DNA of 34,169 bases from an uncultured Clostridia bacterium (GTDB taxonomy: Bacteria; Bacillota; Clostridia; Oscillospirales; Acutalibacteraceae): assembly GCA_947624865.1 (NCBI GenBank), contig CANQMH010000012.1, positions 1-34,169 on the forward strand, given 5' to 3'. Shown one piece after another: positions 1-7,610 of this stretch (positions are counted from its first letter, which is position 1; each line of letters begins with the position of its first letter). The position numbers were made by a program, and so were the translations under genes. The notes beneath the pieces were generated by a model. That model was not told the origin of the DNA and ran no database searches. It saw only the letters and a program-made list of their open reading frames with translations.

Positions 1-244
1 TGGGGGAGTATTTCCGATTGTAAATGATTTCTTGCATCACCTCAATATAAAGGCATATCAAAACCGAAAAGTCGGATTAATAGAAAACGGTTCATGGGCG
101 CCGTCGGCAGGCAGGGTAATGAGAGGCTACTTTGAATCAATGAAAAATATTGAGATTGCCGAAACCTCTGTTACAATACGTTCCGTAATGACTGACGAAA
201 ACATTGCTCAAATGGAACAGCTTGCTGATGAAATTTTAGCTTAA
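1..244 (+). CDS. FprA-type flavodiiron protein, C-terminal fragment
   Basis: The open frame runs in from the window edge (codons in phase from base 2) and stops at 244, giving about 80 C-terminal residues. The segment KVGLIENGSWAPSAGRVM, followed by a region ending in DENIAQMEQLADEILA, matches the last part of the flavodoxin domain of A-type flavoproteins (FprA/ROO family). These enzymes use a diiron centre and FMN to reduce oxygen or nitric oxide in anaerobes. The N-terminal metallo-beta-lactamase-like diiron domain lies outside the window, so metal ligands cannot be checked. A stand-alone flavodoxin is less likely because of the GSWAP motif. A terminator-like hairpin follows at 265-305. Confidence 0.82.
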   Translation, partial: GGVFPIVNDFLHHLNIKAYQNRKVGLIENGSWAPSAGRVMRGYFESMKNIEIAETSVTIRSVMTDENIAQMEQLADEILA

Positions 245-264
245 AAAACTTTATAACAAAAGAG

Positions 265-305
265 AAAAATGTCCGTGTACATATGAGATTATGTACGGAC
301 ATTTT
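265..305 (+). terminator. Terminator-like hairpin after the flavodiiron gene
   Basis: The arms AAAATGTCCG and CGGACATTTT pair. The stem continues as TACAT/ATGTA with a two-base bulge, then closes on a short loop. It starts about 20 bases after the flavodiiron stop codon and is followed by a T-rich stretch. Confidence 0.6.
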
Positions 306-454
306 GTTTAAACATAAAAAAGTATGTAAAACGAATTTTTTGTAATAAATTAATAAAAAATTACAAAGACATTTTATATTGGCAATTTTGCTTTGTTGCA
401 AATGCAATTGTTTATAACAATGAATTATTGTAAAATAAAGATGCTAAAAACATT

Positions 455-563
455 ACGAAATAAGCATTGGTTTTATATTTGTGTTTTTAGGTAATTTATT
501 TTGGAGTTTTGAAATTTAACGCGATGCATAGAAAATGTACTTTGTAACCAATGCTTATTTCGT
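455..563. repeat. 109-bp element with perfect 18-bp inverted ends
   Basis: Bases 455-472 (ACGAAATAAGCATTGGTT) and 546-563 are exact reverse complements, enclosing 73 AT-rich bases without a usable reading frame. The element lies in the 455-bp gap between the flavodiiron gene and the end of thiC. It could be a miniature inverted-repeat element (MITE) or a structured RNA. No clear target-site duplication is visible at the edges. Apart from this and the hairpins at 265-305 and 611-648, I see nothing in the gap. Confidence 0.55.
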
Positions 564-610
564 TAAAATAGTAAAGAGATATATTCCTTCTATAACCCAA
601 TAACCCCCTG

Positions 611-648
611 AAAACAGCCGATGCTTATTAAGCATCGGCTGTTTTTCT
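611..648. terminator. Strong hairpin terminator downstream of thiC
   Basis: The arms at 611-627 and 629-645 are a perfect 17-base inverted repeat (core ACAGCCGATGC/GCATCGGCTGT). The plus-strand side ends in TTTTTCTAATTTT. The minus-strand side, which would end the thi operon about 55 bases after the thiC stop, has only four T's. It may work in both directions. Confidence 0.65.
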
Positions 649-699
649 AATTTTATAATGATTATCAAAAAATAAGAAAAAGTAAAATCAATATAAAAT

Positions 700-2004
700 T
701 TACAGAATATCAATATGCTCACCGTTTAAAGCCTTGTTCATACTTCTTACGGCGCAGAATTTTCCGCACATTGAGCAGGTATCCTCGTGTTCGGGTTTTC
801 TGTCGTCTCTGATTTTTTTGGCAGTTTCGGGGTCTATGGCACATTCCCACTGAGCTTCCCAGTCAAGCTTTCTCCTTGCGTCAGCCATTTTGTCATCAAT
901 ATCTCTTGCGCCTCTTACGCCCTTTGCAATATCTGCGGCGTGAGCGGCAATTTTTGAAGCAATGATTCCCTGCTTAACGTCCTCAACATTCGGAAGAGCC
1001 AGATGCTCCGCAGGAGTAACATAGCACAGGAATGCCGCACCCGATGCGGCGGCGATTGCTCCGCCGATAGCTGATGTAATGTGGTCATATCCCGGGGCAA
1101 TGTCGGTAACAAGCGGACCCAGAACATAGAACGGCGCACCGCTGCAAATGGTGCTCTGAATTTTCATATTAGCCGCAATCTGATCCATGGGCATATGACC
1201 TGGACCTTCAACCATAACCTGTACATCTTTAGCCCACGCGCGTTTTGTAAGCTCACCGAGCCTTACAAGCTCCTCAATCTGGCAAACATCGCTTGCGTCG
1301 GCAAGACATCCCGGACGGCAAGCGTCGCCGAGTGAAATTGTTACGTCATATTCACGGCAAATGTCAAGAATTTCGTCGTAATATTCATAAAACGGATTTT
1401 CGTTTCCTGTCATACACATCCACGCAAACACAAGCGAGCCGCCTCGCGAAACGATATTCATTTTTCTTTTGTGTTTTCTAATCTGTTCAATAGTCTTTCG
1501 TGTGATTCCACAGTGAAGCGTAACAAAATCGACTCCGTCCTCTGCGTGAAGTCTTACAACATCAATAAAATCCTGAGCGGTAAGAGTATCAAGGTCGCGC
1601 TGATAATGGATTACCGAGTCATAAACAGGTACAGTACCAATCATTGCAGGACATTCGCTTGTGAGTTTTCTGCGAAACGGAATTGTGTTTCCGTGAGAAG
1701 AAAGGTCCATAATAGCGTGAGCACCCATATTTACGGCTTCCATAACCTTTTTAATTTCAATGTCATAATCTTTGCAGTCACGCGAAACACCGAGATTTAC
1801 ATTAATTTTTGTGCTGAGCATTGAGCCGACTCCCTGAGGGTCAATACATTTGTGATTTTTATTTGCGCATATTGCAACCTTGCCCTGTGCAACAAGCGGC
1901 ATAAGCTCATCGACAGTCATTTTTTCTTTTTTTGCAACGACCTCAAGCTCTTTTGTAACAATTCCTTTTTTAGCAGCTTCCATCTGCGTAGCATATTCTC
2001 TCAT
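700..2004 (-). CDS. thiC: Phosphomethylpyrimidine synthase (HMP-P synthase)
   Basis: ThiC is a radical-SAM-like Fe-S enzyme that rearranges aminoimidazole ribotide into HMP-P, the pyrimidine half of thiamin. The protein is 434 aa from the chosen ATG at 2004. The start gives [15 protein letters not shown], has an AAAGG site about 8 bases upstream, and sits one base after the thiD stop; a longer frame starting inside thiD is rejected. Family landmarks include [33 protein letters not shown], and a C-terminal cysteine cluster at residues C410, C413 and C417. That cluster is spaced CX2CX3C, one residue shorter than the textbook CX2CX4C. The length fits the short ThiC form of anaerobes. It is the last gene of the riboswitch-controlled thi operon. 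Confidence 0.96.
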   Translation of the reverse strand: MREYATQMEAAKKGIVTKELEVVAKKEKMTVDELMPLVAQGKVAICANKNHKCIDPQGVGSMLSTKINVNLGVSRDCKDYDIEIKKVMEAVNMGAHAIMDLSSHGNTIPFRRKLTSECPAMIGTVPVYDSVIHYQRDLDTLTAQDFIDVVRLHAEDGVDFVTLHCGITRKTIEQIRKHKRKMNIVSRGGSLVFAWMCMTGNENPFYEYYDEILDICREYDVTISLGDACRPGCLADASDVCQIEELVRLGELTKRAWAKDVQVMVEGPGHMPMDQIAANMKIQSTICSGAPFYVLGPLVTDIAPGYDHITSAIGGAIAAASGAAFLCYVTPAEHLALPNVEDVKQGIIASKIAAHAADIAKGVRGARDIDDKMADARRKLDWEAQWECAIDPETAKKIRDDRKPEHEDTCSMCGKFCAVRSMNKALNGEHIDIL

Positions 2005-2005
2005 A

Positions 2006-2821
2006 TTATTTAAACCTTTCATTAAGTATTTTAAAGTTATGTGCCAGCGGTCCGCTTCCTTTGCCAAGATTAAGACCTGCGCTTAAAGCGCCATTAATAT
2101 ATTCTTTTGCAAGCTTTACGGCATTTTCAAGATTTTCTCCAAGTGCAATATAACTCGTTATGACGCTTGACAGCGTACATCCTGTTCCGTGTGTGTTCGG
2201 ATTGTTTATTCTTTTTCCCTCATAACTTATTATATTTCCGTTGTGGAATAAAACGTCGGTTGAGTTTTCAGTAAGATGTCCGCCCTTGCAAAGCACGGAA
2301 CAGCCGTACAAAATTCCGATTTTCTCGGCGGCTTTTTCCATATCTTTTTTATTTATAATTTTAATATCCGACAGAATTTCGGCTTCGGGAATATTGGGAG
2401 TTATAACCGTTGCAAGCGGAAATAGTAAGTCTTTAATATAATTAACCGCTCCGTCACTCATAAGCTTTGAACCGCTTGTTGATACCATAACAGGGTCAAC
2501 TACAAGGTTTTTGACGTTGTATTCTTTGATTTTATCAGATATAACAGTTATCAGCTTTTCATTTGAAATCATTCCTGTTTTTACGGCGTCCGGGAAAATA
2601 TCGGTAAATATACAGTCGAGCTGTTTTGCAAGAAATTCGGGAGTTGATTCCATAATATCTGCAACTCCTGTTGTGTTCTGAGCTGTAAGTGCAGTAACAG
2701 CGCTCATGGCATATACGCCAAGACTGCACATTGTCTTTATATCAGCCTGAATCCCCGCTCCGCCGCTTGAATCACTCCCTGCAATTGTAAGAGCGGTTTT
2801 CATTTTAAGATTATTTTCCAT
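2006..2821 (-). CDS. thiD: Hydroxymethylpyrimidine/phosphomethylpyrimidine kinase
   Basis: ThiD phosphorylates HMP and then HMP-P to give the pyrophosphate used by thiamin phosphate synthase. The 271-aa ribokinase-fold protein shows the N-terminal substrate motif [18 protein letters not shown], the mid-protein [11 protein letters not shown] segment, and [11 protein letters not shown] near the C-terminus (the anion-hole and catalytic region). The ATG at 2821 has a GAGGAG site 8 bases upstream and overlaps the end of tenI/thiE by 11 bases. A second ATG six codons in would begin at MKTALTIAG but lacks a clear site. The stop at 2006 is one base before the thiC start, so translation is probably coupled. 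Confidence 0.95.
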   Translation of the reverse strand: MENNLKMKTALTIAGSDSSGGAGIQADIKTMCSLGVYAMSAVTALTAQNTTGVADIMESTPEFLAKQLDCIFTDIFPDAVKTGMISNEKLITVISDKIKEYNVKNLVVDPVMVSTSGSKLMSDGAVNYIKDLLFPLATVITPNIPEAEILSDIKIINKKDMEKAAEKIGILYGCSVLCKGGHLTENSTDVLFHNGNIISYEGKRINNPNTHGTGCTLSSVITSYIALGENLENAVKLAKEYINGALSAGLNLGKGSGPLAHNFKILNERFK

Positions 2822-4064
2822 TTATAATCTCCTCAATCTTGCTTTTTAATACCTTAGCAGAATTAAGAATATCTTTTTCTGCGAATATTCCGCTTACAAC
2901 AGCAATTCCGCTTATATGAGTACCGCTGAGTTCAGATACATTATCTTTGGTAATTCCTCCGATTGCTGTTACGGGGATATTTACAGCTTTGCAGATGTCA
3001 TCAAGCGTTTTTAAGCTCATTTTTACAGCGTCTTTTTTTGTACTTGTTCCGAAAACAGCACCGCTGCCTATATAATCTGCACCGTCCTGCTCCGCTTTTA
3101 TTGCCTGTTCAACACTTCTTGCCGTAACACCTATAATTCTATTTTCGCCGAAAATTTTTCTTGCCTCAACAGGCGATAGATCTCCTTGACCAAGATGTAC
3201 TCCCTCAGCGTTTACCGCCTTTGCAACATCGACCCTGTCGTTGATTATAAGCGGAACACCATAGCTTCTGCACAGACTGTGTATATCTTCTGCCTCAGCG
3301 CAGAATGAGTCAAAATCGAGCTCTTTTTCTCTCAGCTGAACAAGAGTTACACCGCCCTGCAAAGCCTTTTCAACGTCGTCTTTTAATTTTCTTCCGCAAA
3401 GCCAATGGTTATCGGTCACGGCATAGAGAATATATTGATTTCTGTGGTTTTTCTTCATACTGAAATAACTTTTCTTAATTTCGTTAACAAGTTCGACGGG
3501 ATTTTTACTTTTCATTAGTTCAGACATAACGCATACACCGCAAAAGTTATTGCGATCGTTTTTCGATAAAATCTTTACGCTGTTTTTATCAATTCCGCCT
3601 ATTGCATAGACGGGAATATCCACGCTTTTGCAAATTTCATTAAGAAATTCAGTGCCTCTGGGTGCGAGCCCTTTTTTGCAGTCCGTTACAAAAATATGAC
3701 CTGCCGTAATGTAATCGGCACCGTTGTTCTGAGCAAAAACCGCGTCTTTAACGCTGTGTACCGAGGTGCCGACTTTTTCAAAAAAGTCGTGGACATCTTT
3801 GAGTTCACAAAACACCGAAAACGGCAGATGAATTTGCTTTATTCCGAGTTTTTGTGCAACGGAGATAAAATTATGTATTACAAGGTTTTTATTATATCTC
3901 CTGCAAATATTCTGAACCTTTTCTGCAAGTAAAAAATATTCATCTTCCGTTAAATCCTTTTCACGCAGAATAATTGAGCTTACACTGCTTTTGGCAATGT
4001 TTTCAATTGAGGTCATAAAATCTGTACTGCAATTTCTTGCAGTCACACAAATCACATCAAACAT
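2811..4064 (-). CDS. thiE: TenI-ThiE fusion: thiazole tautomerase plus thiamin-phosphate synthase
   Basis: The protein is 417 aa with two TIM-barrel domains of the same superfamily. Residues 1 to about 200 resemble TenI. They carry GHIFVTDCKKGLAPRG at 122-137, close to the Bacillus TenI signature with its catalytic His (H123 here), and PVYAIGGI at 151-158. Residues about 211-415 are a typical ThiE, with LVQLREKELD, IINDRVDVA, EGVHLGQGDL, GVTARS and GSGAVFGTSTKKDA. TenI aromatises the thiazole phosphate made by ThiG, and ThiE couples it to HMP-PP, so the fusion would join consecutive steps. The ATG at 4064 is preferred because it starts just before the first barrel strand; it overlaps the thiH stop by 8 bases. 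A GTG at 4076 is possible. Confidence 0.92.
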   Translation of the reverse strand: MFDVICVTARNCSTDFMTSIENIAKSSVSSIILREKDLTEDEYFLLAEKVQNICRRYNKNLVIHNFISVAQKLGIKQIHLPFSVFCELKDVHDFFEKVGTSVHSVKDAVFAQNNGADYITAGHIFVTDCKKGLAPRGTEFLNEICKSVDIPVYAIGGIDKNSVKILSKNDRNNFCGVCVMSELMKSKNPVELVNEIKKSYFSMKKNHRNQYILYAVTDNHWLCGRKLKDDVEKALQGGVTLVQLREKELDFDSFCAEAEDIHSLCRSYGVPLIINDRVDVAKAVNAEGVHLGQGDLSPVEARKIFGENRIIGVTARSVEQAIKAEQDGADYIGSGAVFGTSTKKDAVKMSLKTLDDICKAVNIPVTAIGGITKDNVSELSGTHISGIAVVSGIFAEKDILNSAKVLKSKIEEIINGK

Positions 4065-5211
4065 ATATATAATCACTCATTACGGGCTGTAATCCGTTTT
4101 CGCAAAGTGCGTCATAAACCTGTTTCACATTTCTGCCGTCCGAAATCTCAAACTGCTCGTCGCCTTTTTTCTCTCCGCCGCTGTGACCTCCGATTCCAAC
4201 GTCAACGCCTGCTGAAATTTTAGTAGCCGCAATTTTAACAATGTTATCTCTGAATCTCTGACACTCCCGCGTTGAAATAGTAATGCTTGCAAACGGCATA
4301 AATAATCTGTAAGCGCATATAACCTGCAAAAGCTGAGGTTCGTGAACATCCCTGGGATTTATTTTATCGTTATTTATTATCGGACGAAGTCTTGGGCATG
4401 AAAAAGCAATTTCAGCGTGCGGATATTTGCGCTGGATATGATATGCGTGAATACCTGTGGCAAAAGCATCCTTTCTAAAATCGGAAAGTCCGAGTAAAGC
4501 CGCAAATCCAACTCCTCTCATACCGCCCATAAGCGCACGTTCCTGTGTTTCAAGGCGGTAAGGGAATATTCTTTTATGACCTGCAAGGTGCAGAGTTTCG
4601 TACTTGTCGGAATCGTAGGTTTCCTGAAAAACTGTAACATAGTCTGCGCCGCACTCGTGAATATATCGGTATTCATCGCTGTTCATAGGATAGACCTCAA
4701 GTCCGACAACCTTAAAATATTTTCTTGCAATTTTGCACGCTTCTCCAATGTATTTTACATCGCTCATTTTTTTACTTTCACCTGTCAGCAAAAGAACCTC
4801 CTGCAAGCCTGTTTTTGCAATTGCCTGCATTTCATTTTCAATTTCTTCTGCATTAAGCTTAGCGCGGTGAATTTTGTTGTGGCAGTTAAATCCGCAGTAA
4901 ATACAGTAATTTTCACAGTAATTTGAAATATAGAGCGGAGTAAACATATTAATTGAATTGCCGAAATGCTTTCTGGTTTCAGCCTGAGCCTGTTTCGCAA
5001 TTTCTTCAAGAAACGGCAAAGCGGCAGGGGACAGCAATGCGCCGAAATCTTCAATTGTTTTTGTTTCGTGTTCCAGAGCTGTTTTGACATCATTTTTGGT
5101 GTATTTTTCAGCGTCATATCCGTTCATTGCCGAAATTACTCTTTCTATAATGTCCGAATCAATTTGCTCCATATCGGGCAGATATTTCATATGGTCAATT
5201 CTTTCATTCAT
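4057..5211 (-). CDS. thiH: 2-iminoacetate synthase (tyrosine lyase)
   Basis: ThiH is a radical SAM enzyme that cleaves tyrosine to dehydroglycine and p-cresol, feeding glycine imine to ThiG in anaerobes. The protein is 384 aa. The Fe-S cluster cysteines are C99, C103 and C106 in NYCENYCIYCGF (CX3CX2C). Other family marks are LLLTGESKKMSDVKYI, GLEVYPMNSDEY, FQETYDSDKYETLH, and GGHSGGEKKGDEQFEISDGR near the C-terminus. The chosen ATG at 5211 begins MNERIDHMKYLPDME. It has a TGAGG site that overlaps the thiG stop codon, 10 bases upstream. The longer frame reaching 5274 would lie inside thiG. Use of ThiH rather than glycine oxidase ThiO marks an anaerobe. Confidence 0.95.
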   Translation of the reverse strand: MNERIDHMKYLPDMEQIDSDIIERVISAMNGYDAEKYTKNDVKTALEHETKTIEDFGALLSPAALPFLEEIAKQAQAETRKHFGNSINMFTPLYISNYCENYCIYCGFNCHNKIHRAKLNAEEIENEMQAIAKTGLQEVLLLTGESKKMSDVKYIGEACKIARKYFKVVGLEVYPMNSDEYRYIHECGADYVTVFQETYDSDKYETLHLAGHKRIFPYRLETQERALMGGMRGVGFAALLGLSDFRKDAFATGIHAYHIQRKYPHAEIAFSCPRLRPIINNDKINPRDVHEPQLLQVICAYRLFMPFASITISTRECQRFRDNIVKIAATKISAGVDVGIGGHSGGEKKGDEQFEISDGRNVKQVYDALCENGLQPVMSDYIYV

Positions 5212-5221
5212 TAAAAACGCC

Positions 5222-5992
5222 TCAATTCTCAAGAAATCCCGTAAGGGGAGATGAAGCTGACGCTCCCTTTTCAATCACTCTGCCAAGACCCGAAAGATAC
5301 GCCTGTCTGCCTGCTTCAATGGCTTTTTTAAACGCTTCCGCCATCTGCGGAATGTTGCCTGCGGTTGCAATTGCGGTGTTAGCCATAACAGCGGCGGCGC
5401 CCATCTCCATTGCCTCGCAAGCCTGAGAAGGTCTGCCTATTCCTGCGTCAACAATTATCGGCAAATCAATTTCATCTATGAGAATTTTAATAAATTCCTT
5501 TGTGCATATGCCCTTGTTTGAACCTATCGGCGCTCCCAAAGGCATAATTGAAGCGGCTCCCGCATCTCTCAGACTTCTTGCAACATTCAAATCGGGGTAC
5601 ATATACGGCATAACCACAAAACCCTCTTTGGCGAGAATTTCTGTAGCCTTGATAGTTTCGTAGTTGTCGGGAAGCAGATATTTTGAATCTCTTATAACCT
5701 CGATTTTAATAAAGTCTCCGCATCCCACTTCTCTTGCAAGTCTTGCAATTCTTACGGCTTCATCGGCATTTCTTGCCCCCGATGTATTCGGAAGAAGCGT
5801 TACATTTTCAGGAATGTAGTCAAGAATATTTGCGACATTTCCTGTTGCGGCTCTGCGCAGAGCAAGTGTAATAATCTGAGCACCTGCATTTTCTACAGCG
5901 GCTTTAATTAAATCGAGCGAATATTTGCCCGAACCAAGAATAAAGCGTGAGTCAAACTGATGACCTCCGATAATAAGCTTATCATTTTGCAT
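5222..5992 (-). CDS. thiG: Thiazole synthase
   Basis: ThiG forms the thiazole ring from deoxyxylulose phosphate, glycine imine and ThiS thiocarboxylate. The 256-aa TIM-barrel protein has the Schiff-base lysine at K96 in [11 protein letters not shown], the same number as in Bacillus. It also has LGSGKY at the N-terminus, [28 protein letters not shown] and [11 protein letters not shown], the phosphate-binding and structural segments of the family. The ATG at 5992 is chosen because an AGGAAG site lies 8-9 bases upstream and the protein then begins [10 protein letters not shown]; the longer frame to 6016 has no comparable site. The gene starts 13 bases after the thiF stop. Confidence 0.96.
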   Translation of the reverse strand: MQNDKLIIGGHQFDSRFILGSGKYSLDLIKAAVENAGAQIITLALRRAATGNVANILDYIPENVTLLPNTSGARNADEAVRIARLAREVGCGDFIKIEVIRDSKYLLPDNYETIKATEILAKEGFVVMPYMYPDLNVARSLRDAGAASIMPLGAPIGSNKGICTKEFIKILIDEIDLPIIVDAGIGRPSQACEAMEMGAAAVMANTAIATAGNIPQMAEAFKKAIEAGRQAYLSGLGRVIEKGASASSPLTGFLEN

Positions 5993-6005
5993 TTTATTAC
6001 TTCCT

Positions 6006-6815
6006 TTAAACATCAAATTCTTTCAGAATTATTCTTAAAACAGCATTAGCCTGATGTGCGGCGCATATGGTAACTCTCGGCGACATCAAGCCTCTGCCTT
6101 GTTTTGCTTCGTTTGTACCGTCACCGCAGACGTAAAATCTGTCGGTAATTTTTTTTGTTGTAATGCTGTTTGATTTTTCGTATCCTGCCATTCCCGATGC
6201 GGCAACGATAAAAACGTCGCTCTTGTTTTCAAGAAGGTTGTTTACAAGCATTGCCTTTGCCTCGGGATTGTCAAATGCTTCACATACGATTTCATCATTT
6301 TTAAAAAGCTCTGCACAATTCTTATCATCAACCTTTTTGCAGTCGCAAATAACATTCACATACGGATTGATTTGCATAATCTGTTCTTTTAAAGCGTCAG
6401 TCTTGTTCATACCAAGATGACGAATCATATATTGCTGACGGTTAAGATTGCTCGGCTCAACAACGTCAAAGTCAATAAGATGAAGCGTGCCTATGCCTGT
6501 TCTTGCAAGCATTAGTGCAATGTTTGAACCTAACCCACCAAGTCCTGCAACAGCAACCCTTGAATTCTTTGCCGCCTCATATACTTTGGGAGTATGTCTT
6601 GCACTGAGCATAGCTTCAAATTCATCTTTGTCGGGCATTTTCCCTTTTTCAATCAATACTATTTCATCGTTTTCTTTAATATCAACATCTTTGCTTGTCT
6701 GAAATCCGTTTATTATTGCAACAGTATTCGGTTTATTACAGCCAAATTCTGCCGCAGCGGAAAACAGCGTGCTTTGATTTGTTTCGGTCTTTTTACCGTT
6801 AATTTTAATTTTCAA
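6006..6815 (-). CDS. thiF: ThiS adenylyltransferase with an N-terminal ThiS-like domain
   Basis: ThiF is an E1-like enzyme that adenylates the C-terminal glycine of ThiS before sulfur transfer. In this 269-aa version residues 1 to about 60 form a ThiS/ubiquitin-like domain that ends in [11 protein letters not shown] and lacks a terminal GG, so it cannot be a sulfur carrier itself. Residues about 70-269 are the E1 domain: nucleotide loop GLGGLGSN at 91-98, [17 protein letters not shown] (D115, D117 and R126), and YVCGDG downstream. No CxxC zinc pair is seen. The start is read as TTG at 6815, one base after the thiS stop, because a GGAGG site lies just upstream inside thiS; the frame open to 6833 overlaps thiS. 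This arrangement matches the clostridial 'ThiF family 2' type as I recall it. Confidence 0.9.
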   Translation of the reverse strand: MKIKINGKKTETNQSTLFSAAAEFGCNKPNTVAIINGFQTSKDVDIKENDEIVLIEKGKMPDKDEFEAMLSARHTPKVYEAAKNSRVAVAGLGGLGSNIALMLARTGIGTLHLIDFDVVEPSNLNRQQYMIRHLGMNKTDALKEQIMQINPYVNVICDCKKVDDKNCAELFKNDEIVCEAFDNPEAKAMLVNNLLENKSDVFIVAASGMAGYEKSNSITTKKITDRFYVCGDGTNEAKQGRGLMSPRVTICAAHQANAVLRIILKEFDV

Positions 6816-6816
6816 A

Positions 6817-7011
6817 TCAGCCGCCTCCCACAAAGTTTACAACTTCAACAACGTCACCGTCTATAAGGACGGTTTCATCGTATTTTGATTTCGGAAGAAT
6901 CTCTCCGTTCAGTTCAACAGCAATTCGTGAAGCGGAAAGATTATTTTCATTCAAATATTCGCTGAGTTTAATTGAAGCTTTTTCAATTTTAACGCCGTTA
7001 ATGCAAATCAT
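6817..7011 (-). CDS. thiS: Sulfur carrier protein
   Basis: A 64-aa beta-grasp protein ending in VGGG, the C-terminal double glycine that ThiF adenylates and that then carries the thiocarboxylate sulfur to ThiG. It begins MICINGVKIE and contains VELNGEILPKSKYDET and DGDVVEVVNFVGGG, all typical of ThiS. The ATG at 7011 has a strong GGGAGGG site about 5 bases upstream. It is the first gene of the operon, 10 bases beyond a small GC-rich hairpin in the leader. Confidence 0.95.
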   Translation of the reverse strand: MICINGVKIEKASIKLSEYLNENNLSASRIAVELNGEILPKSKYDETVLIDGDVVEVVNFVGGG

Positions 7012-7025
7012 TATATCCCTCCCAA

Positions 7026-7046
7026 CAAAAGCGGCGTGACGCCGCT
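7026..7046 (-). promoter_or_regulatory. GC-rich hairpin just ahead of the thiS ribosome site
   Basis: GCGGCG and CGCCGC pair around a three-base loop. Read on the minus strand the hairpin is followed by TTTTG, then the thiS ribosome-binding site. It looks like a weak second terminator or a structure affecting translation. Confidence 0.45.
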
Positions 7047-7082
7047 CATAATTCGAGCATCACCGAGCAATTTCCTACACAG

Positions 7083-7116
7083 TAAAAAGCGAAGTATGCC
7101 GGTGACACACTTCGCA
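7083..7116 (-). terminator. Intrinsic terminator of the TPP riboswitch
   Basis: On the minus strand GCGAAGTGTG pairs with CATACTTCGC (10 bp, one G-U) around a TCACCG-type loop, followed by TTTTTACT. It lies just downstream of the TPP aptamer and about 75 bases before thiS, the usual place for the expression platform. Confidence 0.8.
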
Positions 7117-7127
7117 AAAAAATTAAA

Positions 7128-7216
7128 TAAAGATGTCCCTACGTTGGCATTATCCAAATCAGGTTTACGGTCGAAATGTAATTTCATTTCCTCTCAGCCT
7201 ATTTTAGCTCCCGTTT
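7128..7216 (-). ncRNA. TPP riboswitch (THI element)
   Basis: On the minus strand the THI-box core is clear: GGCTGAGAGG near 7200, then ACCGTAAACCTGATTTGG and ATAATGCCAACGTAGGGA near 7170-7137. This is the conserved TPP-binding pattern CTGAGA ... ACCTGATCTGGATAATGCCAGCGTAGGGA with few changes. It precedes the thi operon and is followed by a terminator, so thiamin pyrophosphate should switch the operon off by early termination. Confidence 0.95.
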
Positions 7217-7231
7217 TATTATATTATTTAT

Positions 7232-7260
7232 AGTATAGCCTTGTTTGCGTAAAAAGTAAA
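7232..7260 (-). promoter_or_regulatory. Sigma-A type promoter of the thi operon
   Basis: On the minus strand TTTACT (7260-7255) and TATACT (7237-7232) are 17 bases apart, about 15-20 bases upstream of the TPP aptamer. Confidence 0.65.
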
Positions 7261-7314
7261 GTACTTTTATTTTATTTATCGGATAAAAACTTAGTGCAAT
7301 TTTTACAGCTATGT

Positions 7315-7580
7315 GTTATAATAACCTCACGCTGTTACCAAAATCAAAGATTTTGACGGCTGAGAGAACATTGAAACATAATTATTGTTTTCTTACGCAA
7401 ACAGCAGCTTTGCCGCTTTCTTCGGCTATCGCCGAAGAATTATGTTATAATAACCTCACGCCGTTACCAAAATCAAAGATTTTGACGGCTGAGAGAACAT
7501 TGAAACATAATTATTGTTTGCTTACGCAAACAGCAGCTTTGCCGCTTTCTTCGGCTTTTGACGAAGAATTATGTTATAAT
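7315..7580 (+). repeat. 129-bp tandem repeat, two copies plus the start of a third
   Basis: Copy 1 is 7315-7443 and copy 2 is 7444-7572. A third begins at 7573 but diverges after GTTATAAT. By eye the two copies differ at only about five positions, including the loss in copy 2 of a CTTCGGC/GCCGAAG hairpin present in copy 1. Each copy begins within the extended -10 sequence TGTTATAAT. Because 129 is divisible by three, a 92-codon frame stays open across the array, but it has no ribosome site and no familiar protein, so I treat it as non-coding. Confidence 0.85.
7571..7580 (+). promoter_or_regulatory. Extended -10 promoter ahead of tex
   Basis: TGTTATAAT at 7572-7580 is a TGnTATAAT extended -10 about 30 bases before the tex start codon. 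No good -35 box sits 17 bases upstream. The same nine bases occur at 7314-7322 and 7443-7451, one per repeat boundary. Confidence 0.5.
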
Positions 7581-7610
7581 TTTCTTTAAAGTTCTTAATT
7601 GGAGGAAACA

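Noticed and set aside
4057-4076. GTG at 4076 as start of the TenI-ThiE protein
   Set aside because: It would add four residues before the first barrel strand and overlap thiH further; the ATG at 4064 fits the domain start better.
7315-7572. GGCTGAGAG in each repeat, resembling half of a TPP riboswitch
   Set aside because: The second half (CCTGATYTGGATAATGCC and GTAGGGA) is missing and the strand is opposite to the real riboswitch.
7311-7589. Open frame of 92 codons across the tandem repeats
   Set aside because: It is open because the 129-base period is a multiple of three. It lacks a ribosome site, resembles no protein I know, and contains the promoter boxes of tex.
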